13,171 nt of DNA from an uncultured Oscillospiraceae bacterium (GTDB lineage Bacteria; Bacillota; Clostridia; Oscillospirales; Acutalibacteraceae). Below the pieces are notes generated by a model. The model did not search any database, was not told the DNA's origin, and was given only the letters and a program-made list of their open reading frames with translations. The stretch spans positions 1-13,171 of the forward strand of contig URQB01000031.1 in assembly GCA_900549825.1 (NCBI GenBank), given 5' to 3'. Position numbers and translations under genes: made by a program. Below, piece after piece: positions 1 through 7,248 of the stretch (the stretch's first letter is position 1; the number at the start of each line of letters is the position of its first letter).

Positions 1-171
1 TTTTGCTTCCTGTTCCGGCCGAACGGAAAAGGAAGGGCCCGCGCGGCCTGAGCGCGTTTCAATTTCTTCTTCGCTTGTCAGGGCAATCAAAAAAGGCAAG
101 CGTAATGGAGAACTCTTACGAAATGGTTCTTGTGCATTTTGATGAAACGATATCCCTTTTTCGACAGGCTG
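1..171. other. Left-edge stretch with no supported gene
   Basis: Nothing here could be assigned. One plus-strand frame stays open from the edge through the hairpin at 172-207 and into the region antisense to thpR, but its composition is not protein-like and it is probably spurious. The stretch lies downstream of thpR on the minus strand and could be the tail of whatever lies to the left. Confidence 0.3.
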
Positions 172-207
172 AGGCGGTATGCTGCCCACTGTGGGAGCAT
201 ACCGCCT
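172..207. terminator. Perfect 12-bp hairpin downstream of thpR, possible terminator
   Basis: AGGCGGTATGCT at 172-183 is perfectly complementary to AGCATACCGCCT at 196-207. The 12-nt loop can pair further (CCCA with TGGG). It sits 49 bases beyond the thpR stop and would be a natural end for the leftward regulator-kinase-thpR operon. No clean T-run follows on the minus strand. On the plus strand a GTTTGTTGT stretch follows, so it may serve a plus-strand gene from the left. The stem is certain; the terminator role is inferred. Confidence 0.5.
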
Positions 208-256
208 GTTTGTTGTCAATCGCACGGTTCACAGTACGCACGTCGTTCCCTGTAAC

Positions 257-787
257 TCACCTTAGCGGCTGCACAAAACGCGGCACATATTGCAGTACGC
301 CGCTGCTCCGCCGGGATTCCATCAGGACGATCTCCCTGACCTGCATCCGGGCAGGGGGAAGCGATTTTCCAAAGGCTTCTGCGTTGAAGCCGGGCTCCAG
401 AACCACCTCGCGCCCCAGCGTCAGGTGGGGGCGGAATTTCCGCTTTTCCAGGGAAAAGCCCGCCTTGGCAAGCGCCGTATCCACCTGCTGCTGAAGGGCG
501 CTCAGCGCATCGTTTTCCGCAACGCCCATCCACCAGAGATCTCCGCCGCTCCGCCGGAAGCTCCCAAGCCCGGCGAGCTCCATTGTAAACGGCTCGGCCC
601 TCATGACGCCGAGCGCCTGCTTTGCCGCATCCAGGCGGTTTGTTTCGCCGATGAAGGCGAGCGTCAGGTGCAGGTTTTCCCGGCGGCTGAAATTGCCCTG
701 CCGCGCATGGCTTTTCAGCCCCGAAATAGCAGTGCAGAGCAGATCCCTGCAGGGTTCCTCCAGACGGATCGCCACAAAAAGCCGCAT
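257..787 (-). CDS. thpR: RNA 2',3'-cyclic phosphodiesterase (2'-5' RNA ligase family)
   Basis: 176-aa cytosolic protein of the 2H phosphoesterase superfamily, ThpR/LigT group. The family hydrolyses 2',3'-cyclic phosphate RNA ends to 2'-phosphates and can join tRNA halves through 2'-5' bonds in vitro. Both signature HxTx motifs are present: HLTL at residues 40-43 (followed by AFIGE) and HLTL at 121-124 (followed by GRE). The start MRLFVAIRL is the typical family N-terminus, so the ATG at 785-787 was chosen although the frame stays open upstream into the kinase gene. An AAGGTG ribosome binding site precedes it. Length is normal for the family. It starts 10 bases after the kinase stop and is probably the last gene of the regulator-kinase operon. 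Its link to that signalling pair is unclear and may be only co-transcription. Confidence 0.93.
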   Translation of the reverse strand: MRLFVAIRLEEPCRDLLCTAISGLKSHARQGNFSRRENLHLTLAFIGETNRLDAAKQALGVMRAEPFTMELAGLGSFRRSGGDLWWMGVAENDALSALQQQVDTALAKAGFSLEKRKFRPHLTLGREVVLEPGFNAEAFGKSLPPARMQVREIVLMESRRSSGVLQYVPRFVQPLR

Positions 788-797
788 GCTGCTCACC

Positions 798-2393
798 TTA
801 TCCTTTCGCCGGAGCGTCGTTTCCCTGCGGAGGGATCGCCTCGCCCGGCTGTTCGGCCGGGGAAGGGGGAGCCGCCTCCGCTTTTTTGATGTCGAACCAG
901 AATTGGACCCCGTCCTCTTTGTTTTCACAGCCATATCCGCAGCCATACAGCTCCTGCAGCGCGCGGACGATGGAAAGGCCGAGGCCATAGCGCTGCTCTG
1001 CGCCGCGTTTGCGGGATTTATCCGCCCGGTGGAAGCTGATCCAGATTTTATCGAGCTCGTCCTGCGCGATCGGTACTCCCGTATTGAAAACACGCACCCG
1101 GTAGCGGCTGCTTTCCGCTTCTATACAATCGATCACGATCCGCTTTTCCCCTGCGGCATGGGAGACTGCATTGATGACGTAATTGTTGAGCACGGTCGTC
1201 AGCTTTTCGATGTCTCCATAGCCGCGGTATGCTTCGGGAAGCTTCGTTTCAACAGTGATTCCGTTGTCCGCGAAGAGCAGGCGGCGCGCGCTGAGAAATT
1301 CGTCGATCAACGCATGGATGGAAAACGGCTCCTCATGCAGCTGGTAAGCGCCCGCCTCGTAGCGGGAGAGCTCCAGCAGCTCCATCACCATCCGGTTCAT
1401 GCGCCGGGTCTCGTCCATAATGACACCGCAGTATTCCGCTATCTGCTCTGGATCCTGCGCGACGCCGAGCTGGAGGCCCTCCGCATAGCCCTGTATAATA
1501 GCGATCGGCGTTTTGAGCTCGTGAGAGACGTTGGAGATGAATTCCTTGCGGATTTGCTCCGTGCGGCGCTCCTTTTCAATATCCGCTTCCAGCTGCCGGT
1601 TCTTCTGCTGCAAGTCCTTGAGCGTTGCGTCCAGGGAATCTGAAAGGACGTTGATGCTGCGCGCAAGCTCGGAGAGCTCATCTTTCCCCTTGGCGGTGCA
1701 TTTGCGGGAGAAATCCATCTGCGCCATGCCGCGAGTGACCTGGTTCATGGCGATGAGGGGCCGGGTGAATTTATTCGCGTACCACGCCGCCAGAACAATG
1801 GCGCTGAGCATGATGATCACTGTGATCGCGCCAAAAAGGTTGTTCGCCAGCAGCGCATTGGCTTCGATCACGTTTTTCTGCGCGAAAACCTCTACCGTCT
1901 GCCCGCTGTCCGTTGGGAGGCCGAAGACGAGATACTGGATATCGTGGCTGCGCCCCTCGCGCACTTCAAAATAGGAGCCGTCCTCGCGCGATTCCCGTTC
2001 GAGCGTGTTCAGGTTGTGCTTGAATTGCTGAAAAATATCGCCGCCGAAAAGGGAGCCGCCGGAGTTATAGCTATAAGGATCGTAAATCGTGGCCCAGACG
2101 ACGCGCCCAGCCGAATCAATGATCTCAACGGTGATGTTGTATTTGGTAGCGAGGGAAGAGAGCTGCTCCCGAAAATCGTCGGACGTCTGATCCATCTCGC
2201 TGATGCTGCGCGCGGCCTGCTGAAGGTTATCCTTTTCCCGCCAGATATAGACCTGCGAGAGCAGGCGGGAATTGACAAACAAAATCAGCGCGGCGCTCAG
2301 CAGCAGAATTGCCACGATCTGAAAAAAGAGCTTTTGCTTGATGCTTCCTGAAATCGGCTTTGCTTTGCCGTACAAATGCTTCTGCGCCGTCAT
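798..2393 (-). CDS. Membrane sensor histidine kinase (HAMP, HisKA, HATPase_c)
   Basis: 531-aa sensor kinase, partner of the OmpR-type regulator just upstream. TM1 is about residues 22-41. An extracytoplasmic sensor of about 140 residues follows, then TM2 at 186-205 and a HAMP linker at 206-260 running into a coiled coil. The HisKA motif SNVSHELKTP carries the phosphoacceptor His291. The ATP-binding domain has the N-box around NNYVINAVSHA (403-413), FNTGVP at 436-441 in place of the classic DxGxG, and RYGLGLSIV at 468-476. FNTG-type G1 boxes are common in Gram-positive kinases of this class, so activity is expected. The start ATG overlaps the regulator stop (ATGA), implying translational coupling. 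After the last domain strand (about residue 503) there is an unusual Pro/Ala-rich tail of about 28 residues. The stimulus cannot be read from sequence. The neighbouring ABC cassette suggests envelope or antimicrobial-peptide sensing, which is inference. Confidence 0.94.
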   Translation of the reverse strand: MTAQKHLYGKAKPISGSIKQKLFFQIVAILLLSAALILFVNSRLLSQVYIWREKDNLQQAARSISEMDQTSDDFREQLSSLATKYNITVEIIDSAGRVVWATIYDPYSYNSGGSLFGGDIFQQFKHNLNTLERESREDGSYFEVREGRSHDIQYLVFGLPTDSGQTVEVFAQKNVIEANALLANNLFGAITVIIMLSAIVLAAWYANKFTRPLIAMNQVTRGMAQMDFSRKCTAKGKDELSELARSINVLSDSLDATLKDLQQKNRQLEADIEKERRTEQIRKEFISNVSHELKTPIAIIQGYAEGLQLGVAQDPEQIAEYCGVIMDETRRMNRMVMELLELSRYEAGAYQLHEEPFSIHALIDEFLSARRLLFADNGITVETKLPEAYRGYGDIEKLTTVLNNYVINAVSHAAGEKRIVIDCIEAESSRYRVRVFNTGVPIAQDELDKIWISFHRADKSRKRGAEQRYGLGLSIVRALQELYGCGYGCENKEDGVQFWFDIKKAEAAPPSPAEQPGEAIPPQGNDAPAKG

Positions 2394-3067
2394 ACGTGCC
2401 CCTCAATCTTATAGCCCATTCCATAAACCGTTTTCAAATGCGCGCTGCCCCACTCGCCCAGTTTTGTGCGTAACCGCGCCATATGGGAATCGACCGTGCG
2501 GATATCGCCGACGTAATCGATGCCCCAGATGGAATCGAGCAGCTGCTCGCGCGTATAGACACGGCCGGGGCTTGCAAGCAGCTTGCGCAGGAGGTTGTAT
2601 TCCTTGAGGGTCAGCTCCAGGGGCTTCCCGTGCAGAGTGACCTCGTGCGCTTCCTCATTGATGGCGAGCTCATCCATATGCATGGCGTCGCCCTTGTCCG
2701 GCGCTTGCGAACGCCGCAAAAGGGCGGCGACCCGCTTCATCAGCACGGAAGGGCTGAACGGCTTTGTCACATAGTCGTCCGCGCCGGCCTCAAAGCCCAT
2801 CAGCTCGTCGAATTCTTCGCTGCGGGCGGTGAGCATCAGGACTGGCACGTTGGAGGTTTCCCGGACGGCACGGCAGACCTCCCAACCATCGCGCAGCGGC
2901 ATCATTACATCGAGCAGCAGCAGCGCCATATCAGGGTTGGCGCGGAAAACGGAGAGAGCCTGCTCGCCGTCCTCCGCCTCCAGCGGCGCATAGCCCTCGC
3001 GGCGCAGAAAGTCGCAGACCAGGCGGCGGATATGGGCTTCGTCGTCGGCTATCAGAATTTTCTGCAT
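2390..3067 (-). CDS. OmpR/PhoB-family response regulator
   Basis: 225-aa DNA-binding response regulator. The receiver domain (residues 1-115) has the acidic pair D8/D9, phosphoacceptor Asp53 in LLLDVMMP, the switch Thr80 and Lys102 in VTKPFSP. The C-terminal winged helix (about 128-222) contains the usual LTLKEYNLLRKL and VDSHMARLRTKL helices. The ATG at 3065-3067 follows a strong GGGAGGA ribosome binding site. The gene ends with a 4-base ATGA overlap into the kinase gene, so the two are a cognate pair. It has its own promoter and lies 204 bases downstream of the ABC cassette on the same strand. The cassette, the operon itself, or unlinked genes could be its targets. Confidence 0.95.
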   Translation of the reverse strand: MQKILIADDEAHIRRLVCDFLRREGYAPLEAEDGEQALSVFRANPDMALLLLDVMMPLRDGWEVCRAVRETSNVPVLMLTARSEEFDELMGFEAGADDYVTKPFSPSVLMKRVAALLRRSQAPDKGDAMHMDELAINEEAHEVTLHGKPLELTLKEYNLLRKLLASPGRVYTREQLLDSIWGIDYVGDIRTVDSHMARLRTKLGEWGSAHLKTVYGMGYKIEGHV

Positions 3068-3106
3068 ATGGCATCCTCCCAGCCTTCGGATTTGTTTCTG
3101 TATCTG

Positions 3107-3135
3107 ATTTTAGCACAGCCGGAGGGGGCTTACAA
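3107..3135 (-). promoter_or_regulatory. Sigma-A promoter of the regulator-kinase-thpR operon
   Basis: On the minus strand TTGTAA (3130-3135) is followed by a 17-base spacer and TAAAAT (3107-3112). The predicted start is about 30 bases upstream of the regulator ATG. It separates this operon from the ABC cassette upstream. Confidence 0.7.
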
Positions 3136-3225
3136 GCGGCTTCACAATCCTTTTACATTTTGGGCAAGAGGATATAACAATTGGTGGAGGGCTTCCAGGG
3201 TACCGGTTTGTAAAAATAGCACCGG

Positions 3226-3249
3226 AAGAATGCTTACAAGCCATTTCTT
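3226..3249 (-). terminator. Weak bulged hairpin after the ABC cassette
   Basis: On the minus strand AAGAAATGGCTT and AAGCATTCTT pair with two single-base bulges, 22 bases after the ATPase stop. A short T-run (ATTTTTA) comes about 10 bases further on rather than directly after the stem. It is therefore at best a poor terminator, and some readthrough into the regulator operon is possible. Confidence 0.25.
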
Positions 3250-3271
3250 TGGTGGTATCGTTCCTTTCAGT

Positions 3272-3937
3272 TTACTGAATGATGCCATCTTTGATATGGA
3301 TCGTCCGGTTACATGCATTGGCAATCGTATCGTCGTGTGTAATAATAATGACCGTTTTTCCCTCTTGGTTTAGTGTTTTCAATATCTGCATGATCATTTC
3401 AGAATTTGATGAATCCAAAGAACCGGTCGGCTCATCAGCCAATATATAATCCGGATTGTTAATAAGAGCCCTTGCAATCGCTACGCGCTGTTTTTCACCG
3501 CCTGAAAGAAGTTCAACGGCCTTTTCTCTCAAATGTGAAATACCGATCCGCTCTAACTGCTCGTCGGTTTTTTGCGTGATTTCCCGGAAGGGAACACGAC
3601 TGAATAACAAGGGGAGGGAAACGTTCTCAAAAACCGTTTCATCCCGAATCAGGCCGAAATCCTGCATGACGAATCCAAATGTTTCATTTCGAAATCGCGC
3701 AAGTGCTCTGGGAGACAGCCTGGTCATATCCGTTTGATCGATAAAATAGCTGCCAGACGTGGACGTATCAAGGCATCCGATGATATGGAGAAGCGTGGAT
3801 TTCCCGGCACCGGATTTTCCTTTGATTGCAATCAGTTCCCCTGTATCAATCGTGATGGAGATATCTTTTAAAACAGGGCATTCGTATTCCTTATCTTTAT
3901 AAAAAGTTTTTGTGATATGTTCCATGGAAATACCCAT
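3272..3937 (-). CDS. ABC transporter ATPase, lactococcin-972/MacB-type exporter group
   Basis: 221-aa cytosolic nucleotide-binding subunit. Walker A is GKSGAGKST at residues 40-48, the Q-loop Gln92 lies in VMQDFGLIRDET, the signature LSGGEKQR is at 144-151, Walker B YILADEP at 164-170 has catalytic Glu169, then the D-loop SLD and H-loop His201 in IITHD. The layout and the DFGLIRDETVFENV segment resemble LolD/MacB-class ATPases and, by recall, the putative lactococcin-972 export subfamily. A strong AGAGGA site precedes the ATG at 3935-3937; a second in-frame ATG four codons on is less well placed. It is the last cassette gene, 20 bases after the 396-aa permease, and should power both neighbouring permeases. 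Whether it exports the 135-aa secreted protein, confers immunity, or expels another compound cannot be decided from sequence. Confidence 0.93.
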   Translation of the reverse strand: MGISMEHITKTFYKDKEYECPVLKDISITIDTGELIAIKGKSGAGKSTLLHIIGCLDTSTSGSYFIDQTDMTRLSPRALARFRNETFGFVMQDFGLIRDETVFENVSLPLLFSRVPFREITQKTDEQLERIGISHLREKAVELLSGGEKQRVAIARALINNPDYILADEPTGSLDSSNSEMIMQILKTLNQEGKTVIIITHDDTIANACNRTIHIKDGIIQ

Positions 3938-3957
3938 AAAAATTCCTCTTTTCTATA

Positions 3958-5148
3958 TTATTCCAAAGCGCTCTGCCGGTAGTTCTGAATCAGGTCTTTC
4001 CGCCCTAGCCTGATGAAAAATGCAATCGAAGTACAGGCGTAAATGATCAGCAAAAAGAGAAAGACTAGGAAAAAAGTGAAAGCGTTAATCCGAAAACTGT
4101 CCGCGGTATATAGGCCACGGACCGGCGTAATCCAGTATAGAAAAAGGGTGATCAGAAAGCTCGATACAACGAGAGTAAAGGATCGAAGCGCTTCAATCAG
4201 CATGCATTTTTTCTGAGTGAGGCCCAGCATGTAATAGATGATAAACCGCTTTTGATTGAAAAGATATTGCGCGCCATTCGCCCCGCCGATTCCGACCATT
4301 GACAATACGGAAAATACGAGTAAAACAATCCCGTTTGTGAGCATGTGGTCGCGGATTTCCTGACGGTATTGCAAGGTCATTTGTTCGATGCTGACAGAGC
4401 TTCCGTACGATTTCAATAGCTCCTGTGCAGCTTCGGAGGCAGATGGACTTTCCGCCATAATGATTTTTCCACGCTCTGCCGATGTATCGGTGGCCATTTC
4501 CTCTTGAAACGATGGAATGCTGGAGCAGTGATATGGCACGATCAATGGAAATTGCGGCGTTGAAACAAAAAAGCTAAGGGTGACAACATCCGCAGTGCCG
4601 CCGCGGTTAAAAGTGGGGATATAGGTACTATCCTCAATAGTGCCGATAACAACGGCTTTGATTGCCGTATGATTTCGAGGATGCAAAAAAGTAAGTTCAT
4701 CACCAACCCGATACTGTCCGTCAATCGCAAGGACAGGGATTTTATCGGCGGGCTGCGCTTGAGAGAACCATATGCCTTCTTTTAACGGAATCCTTGCCGT
4801 TTCTATCATTGTGTCGTTATAACCATATGCTGCCACCGTTTCTCCTCTGTCGTTTTTCAGCAGCAGGTCTGTAATTTCGCCTGTACGGGCGGCAGCAGTC
4901 TCAGCTTTTTGTGAGAGAATCTGTGTCAGATCAGGCAGAGAATCACGATAGCAGGCGAATTCCATGAAGTAAATGCCATTTTGATTTTGAAAGGCATCTG
5001 TAACATTCCGTGCAGACGATACCATCTGCACTTTTCCGATCAGGCCAATCAGAATCAAAATTGTAATTACAGCTTGCAGCGTTAAAAGGGCGAGGCTTCC
5101 TATGTTTTTTTTCGTGAGTTTCCATACGATAACAGGCACAGCTTTCAT
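3958..5148 (-). CDS. FtsX/MacB-like ABC permease subunit (second)
   Basis: 396-aa membrane protein. One transmembrane helix at about residues 16-45 is followed by a large extracytoplasmic domain (about 46-265). Three C-terminal helices lie at about 268-292, 318-340 and 354-380. This 1+3 arrangement with an external domain after TM1 is the MacB/FtsX (type VII) topology. Sequence similarity to any named permease was not recognised, so the call rests on topology and the adjacent ATPase. AAAGGA lies about 10 bases before the ATG, and the gap to the upstream permease is only 6 bases, suggesting coupled translation and a heterodimer of the two permeases. Its base composition is more AT-rich than the regulator genes. 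Confidence 0.8.
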   Translation of the reverse strand: MKAVPVIVWKLTKKNIGSLALLTLQAVITILILIGLIGKVQMVSSARNVTDAFQNQNGIYFMEFACYRDSLPDLTQILSQKAETAAARTGEITDLLLKNDRGETVAAYGYNDTMIETARIPLKEGIWFSQAQPADKIPVLAIDGQYRVGDELTFLHPRNHTAIKAVVIGTIEDSTYIPTFNRGGTADVVTLSFFVSTPQFPLIVPYHCSSIPSFQEEMATDTSAERGKIIMAESPSASEAAQELLKSYGSSVSIEQMTLQYRQEIRDHMLTNGIVLLVFSVLSMVGIGGANGAQYLFNQKRFIIYYMLGLTQKKCMLIEALRSFTLVVSSFLITLFLYWITPVRGLYTADSFRINAFTFFLVFLFLLIIYACTSIAFFIRLGRKDLIQNYRQSALE

Positions 5149-5154
5149 AGCCGG

Positions 5155-6240
5155 TCATTCCTTTATGATATAAATTTCACGTTCTTTTAAGTTCCGAACA
5201 GCAAGAAGAATGGATGCGCAAAAAACGATTATCATGAGTACAGCCCCGATGAACAGATAATTTTCCATGTGCGATGCATACACCAGTTTTAAGTGGCCTA
5301 AAACAGGCAGTAGCGCAGTGAACAGCAAAAATCCGGCTGCGACGCTGGGAACCATAAGCGCCAGCGTCTGCATCAGGATGATCGAAAACTTTTGCCCTGG
5401 GCTGCTGCCGCAGATGGAATAAATGCGATAGGTTTGCCGGCAGAGCCTGTTCCAAAAGTAAAGCATGGAAATGATATTGATAAAAGCAGCGCAGAAGATC
5501 AGGATAATTTGCAGAAAAGAGAGCATGAAGTCGGATGAGAGAAACGGGCTGGATGGCGAAGTGATTTCGCAGGAAAGAATATTGCTGTTTTGAGAGAGTG
5601 CTTCGCAAATATTTTTGAGCTTTGACCGGCTCAGTTCCGGTACATATATGATATCAATCAAGGAAGCCGGGAAGTGCTTGATATAGTATTCGATTGGAAT
5701 GAGATAACCATCTTCATAGGAATGAGATATCATACCGATGACTTTGAATTCATCTCCGCCGATGGAAATGCTGGAGCCGACAGGGGATTGATGAAATTCC
5801 AGAACCTCTGTTATGAATTCTGAGAGGACAATAGAAGGCGCGTTCTCTTGCGGGGTGAAGAAGCGGCCCAAAAGTACCCTTTTTGCGTACTCCGGACGAT
5901 ACACGCCGATCACAGGGATGGACTGTGCCGAATAGGAACCATTTCTTTGTATGTCGGAATTTTCATGCACGGTGAGCTTCCGTACCTGATCCGTTCCAAT
6001 TGAGGTCAGCTGCTGTATGATTTCGGAAATGGCTTCGGGCTGTGTCCCATCCTGAAGCTGGATGGATAAATGGTTTCGGTTCAATCCCACCGTATCGTAA
6101 TAAGAATACAAAAAATATCCGGAGTAGAAGAAGATACCGAATGAGGAAAGAGCGACACTGAATAGGATTACGATAAATAAAAAGCAATGGTGATGAATCA
6201 GTGATTTTATGTTTCGATAAGCAGTAATGAGGATTTTCAT
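5155..6240 (-). CDS. FtsX/MacB-like ABC permease subunit (first)
   Basis: 361-aa membrane protein with the same 1+3 topology as its neighbour. TM1 is about residues 17-45, the extracytoplasmic domain about 46-230, and helices follow at about 238-260, 288-312 and 326-348. The external part contains stretches typical of MacB periplasmic domains, such as ARRVLLGRFFT-like and VVLSEF-like segments (here KRVLLGRFFT and IVLSEF). The start at 6238-6240 has only a weak GGTG ribosome binding site. It lies 48 bases after the secreted-protein gene and 6 bases before the next permease, all on one transcript. Probable role: one half of a two-permease exporter or immunity complex in the cytoplasmic membrane. 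Confidence 0.8.
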   Translation of the reverse strand: MKILITAYRNIKSLIHHHCFLFIVILFSVALSSFGIFFYSGYFLYSYYDTVGLNRNHLSIQLQDGTQPEAISEIIQQLTSIGTDQVRKLTVHENSDIQRNGSYSAQSIPVIGVYRPEYAKRVLLGRFFTPQENAPSIVLSEFITEVLEFHQSPVGSSISIGGDEFKVIGMISHSYEDGYLIPIEYYIKHFPASLIDIIYVPELSRSKLKNICEALSQNSNILSCEITSPSSPFLSSDFMLSFLQIILIFCAAFINIISMLYFWNRLCRQTYRIYSICGSSPGQKFSIILMQTLALMVPSVAAGFLLFTALLPVLGHLKLVYASHMENYLFIGAVLMIIVFCASILLAVRNLKEREIYIIKE

Positions 6241-6288
6241 AAATCAACACCCTTTATCAAATAATGCAGTCCGGATTATGAATTTTAG

Positions 6289-6696
6289 TTATTTATTCCA
6301 GTATGTTTTTGCTGTTGCTGAACCTTCGTTTCCTCCGCCCTTATGAACGCCGTTTGCACGGTCCATAGAACGGATTTTAGCAGTAACAGTGCCTCTGCCT
6401 TCTAATGCATATGCACCAGATGTTTTGCCAGTGTTTAAGGAACCTTTCGTTCCGCTGTAAGCATAGACGGTGGTTTCAGTCCAGAGGCTATCCATGCTTC
6501 CAATATTGGTTGAAGTTCTCCCATCAGCAGTATCGTTAAGAATTGGAACATAATGAACCTTTACATTCAAGTAACCATGAGTGTTCTGCCATGATTGCTT
6601 TGCGGATGCAGATAATGATAACGCAAAGAGGGAGATTAACAATACGCTAATACATAAGATGTTTTTTATTTTGCTTTTGTGTTTCAATTTTTTCAC
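6289..6696 (-). CDS. Sec-secreted 135-aa protein, candidate bacteriocin-like peptide
   Basis: First gene of the ABC cassette. A lysine-rich start (residues 2-11), a hydrophobic core at about 13-28 and an Ala-Ser-Ala site at 30-32 make a clear signal peptide. The mature form would be about 103 residues beginning KQSWQ. It has no cysteine and is rich in Gly, Thr, Ser and aromatic residues, suggesting a beta-sheet fold. The early SWQ..HGY and terminal ATAKTYWNK are weakly reminiscent of lactococcin 972 (a Sec-secreted beta-rich bacteriocin), but I cannot establish homology. It starts at GTG (6694-6696) behind an AGGAAGG site; no nearby ATG fits. The strong promoter upstream and the exporter downstream fit a toxin/immunity unit. 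A secreted sensor ligand or an envelope-stress protein are alternatives. Confidence 0.75.
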   Translation of the reverse strand: MKKLKHKSKIKNILCISVLLISLFALSLSASAKQSWQNTHGYLNVKVHYVPILNDTADGRTSTNIGSMDSLWTETTVYAYSGTKGSLNTGKTSGAYALEGRGTVTAKIRSMDRANGVHKGGGNEGSATAKTYWNK

Positions 6697-6754
6697 TACC
6701 TTCCTACATAAGTAATAATCTAGACTGCATTATTTACATAATTATATCGAAATA

Positions 6755-6783
6755 ATTATATATCTATTTAAGTAATATGTCAA
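6755..6783 (-). promoter_or_regulatory. Consensus sigma-A promoter of the secreted-protein/ABC cassette
   Basis: Minus strand: TTGACA (6778-6783), exactly 17 bases, then TATAAT (6755-6760). Both hexamers match the consensus perfectly. Predicted transcription begins near 6748, leaving a leader of about 50 bases before the GTG start. Such a strong promoter usually implies high expression or tight repression. Confidence 0.8.
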
Positions 6784-6793
6784 CATTAATGTT
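6782..6793. promoter_or_regulatory. Palindromic operator candidate at the cassette promoter
   Basis: AACATTAATGTT is a perfect 12-base palindrome that overlaps the upstream two bases of the -35 box. Looser symmetry extends outward (ATGTC on one side, AAACAT on the other). A repressor or activator dimer bound here would directly affect polymerase. The protein that binds it is unknown. OmpR-type regulators usually bind direct repeats, so the adjacent regulator is not the obvious candidate. Confidence 0.45.
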
Positions 6794-6877
6794 AAACATA
6801 TTTAGAATAGAATTTATTAAAGTGTAGATTTGTCAAACATATTGAACAGTAAACTTGAATGGAGTAAGCCAAGGCAC

Positions 6878-6906
6878 TTGACAACTGCTTTTCTTCATGC
6901 TATAAT
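6878..6906 (+). promoter_or_regulatory. Consensus sigma-A promoter of the trpB T-box transcript
   Basis: TTGACA (6878-6883), 17 bases, TATAAT (6901-6906): a perfect consensus. Transcription should begin about 6913, a few bases before the T-box stem I. It diverges from the cassette promoter about 95 bases away. Confidence 0.85.
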
Positions 6907-6912
6907 CCGTTC

Positions 6913-7220
6913 AACCTATTAACATATTTCGAAACCGCTGATTGAGAGTAGTAGCATACCACACCGCTTTTCAGAGAGCCGTGCATTTGGTGGGAGCAGG
7001 GCAGGCAGGCGCTATGTGAATGGACTCATGAGGGCGGCCCGAAAGGCCGAAAGCCGAGTAGTTGCCGCCGGGAGGCCCCATCCGTTACCACAGGGGCGCG
7101 CATGATGGTGCGCGGAATGAGCGGGCGCTTAAGCGTCAATTTGGGTGGTACCGCAGGAGTATAATTTGCTGATAACTCTTGTCCCTTACGAGCAGTAGGG
7201 GGCAGGAGTTTTTTATTTTT
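6913..7220 (+). promoter_or_regulatory. T-box riboswitch, tryptophan-specific (UGG specifier)
   Basis: Untranslated leader that senses uncharged tRNA. The conserved T-box AATTTGGGTGGTACCGC is at 7138-7154, the part that pairs with the tRNA acceptor end. Stem I features are visible: GAGAGTAGTA near 6945, the AGAGAGCC / TTGGTGGGAGC distal elements at 6974-7000, and a specifier loop GTGAATGGACTC. In that loop TGG (7021-7023), followed by a purine, fits a tryptophan codon. A terminator hairpin follows at 7174-7220. When uncharged tRNA-Trp is abundant, the antiterminator should form and trpB is transcribed. The T-box is unambiguous. The Trp specifier is read from context and agrees with the gene it controls. 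Confidence 0.95.
7174..7220 (+). terminator. T-box attenuator terminator
   Basis: AACTCTTGTCCCTTA (7174-7188) pairs, with G-U wobbles, with TAGGGGGCAGGAGTT (7196-7210) and is followed by TTTTATTTTT. It lies directly after the T-box sequence and 29 bases before the trpB start, the usual place for a T-box transcription attenuator. Confidence 0.85.
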
Positions 7221-7248
7221 CATTTTATTTCAGAAAGGGGCCTTAACC

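Noticed and set aside
788..1093. Upstream extension of the thpR frame by 102 codons
   Set aside because: The extension lies inside the kinase gene. The family N-terminus MRLFVAIRL and a ribosome binding site mark the real start at 787.
603..1643. 346-aa plus-strand open frame
   Set aside because: It is a shadow of the kinase and thpR genes. The minus-strand proteins carry all conserved motifs, and the plus frame has none.
2483..3373. 296-aa plus-strand open frame across the regulator
   Set aside because: Antisense to a clear response regulator and to its promoter region, with no recognisable domain.
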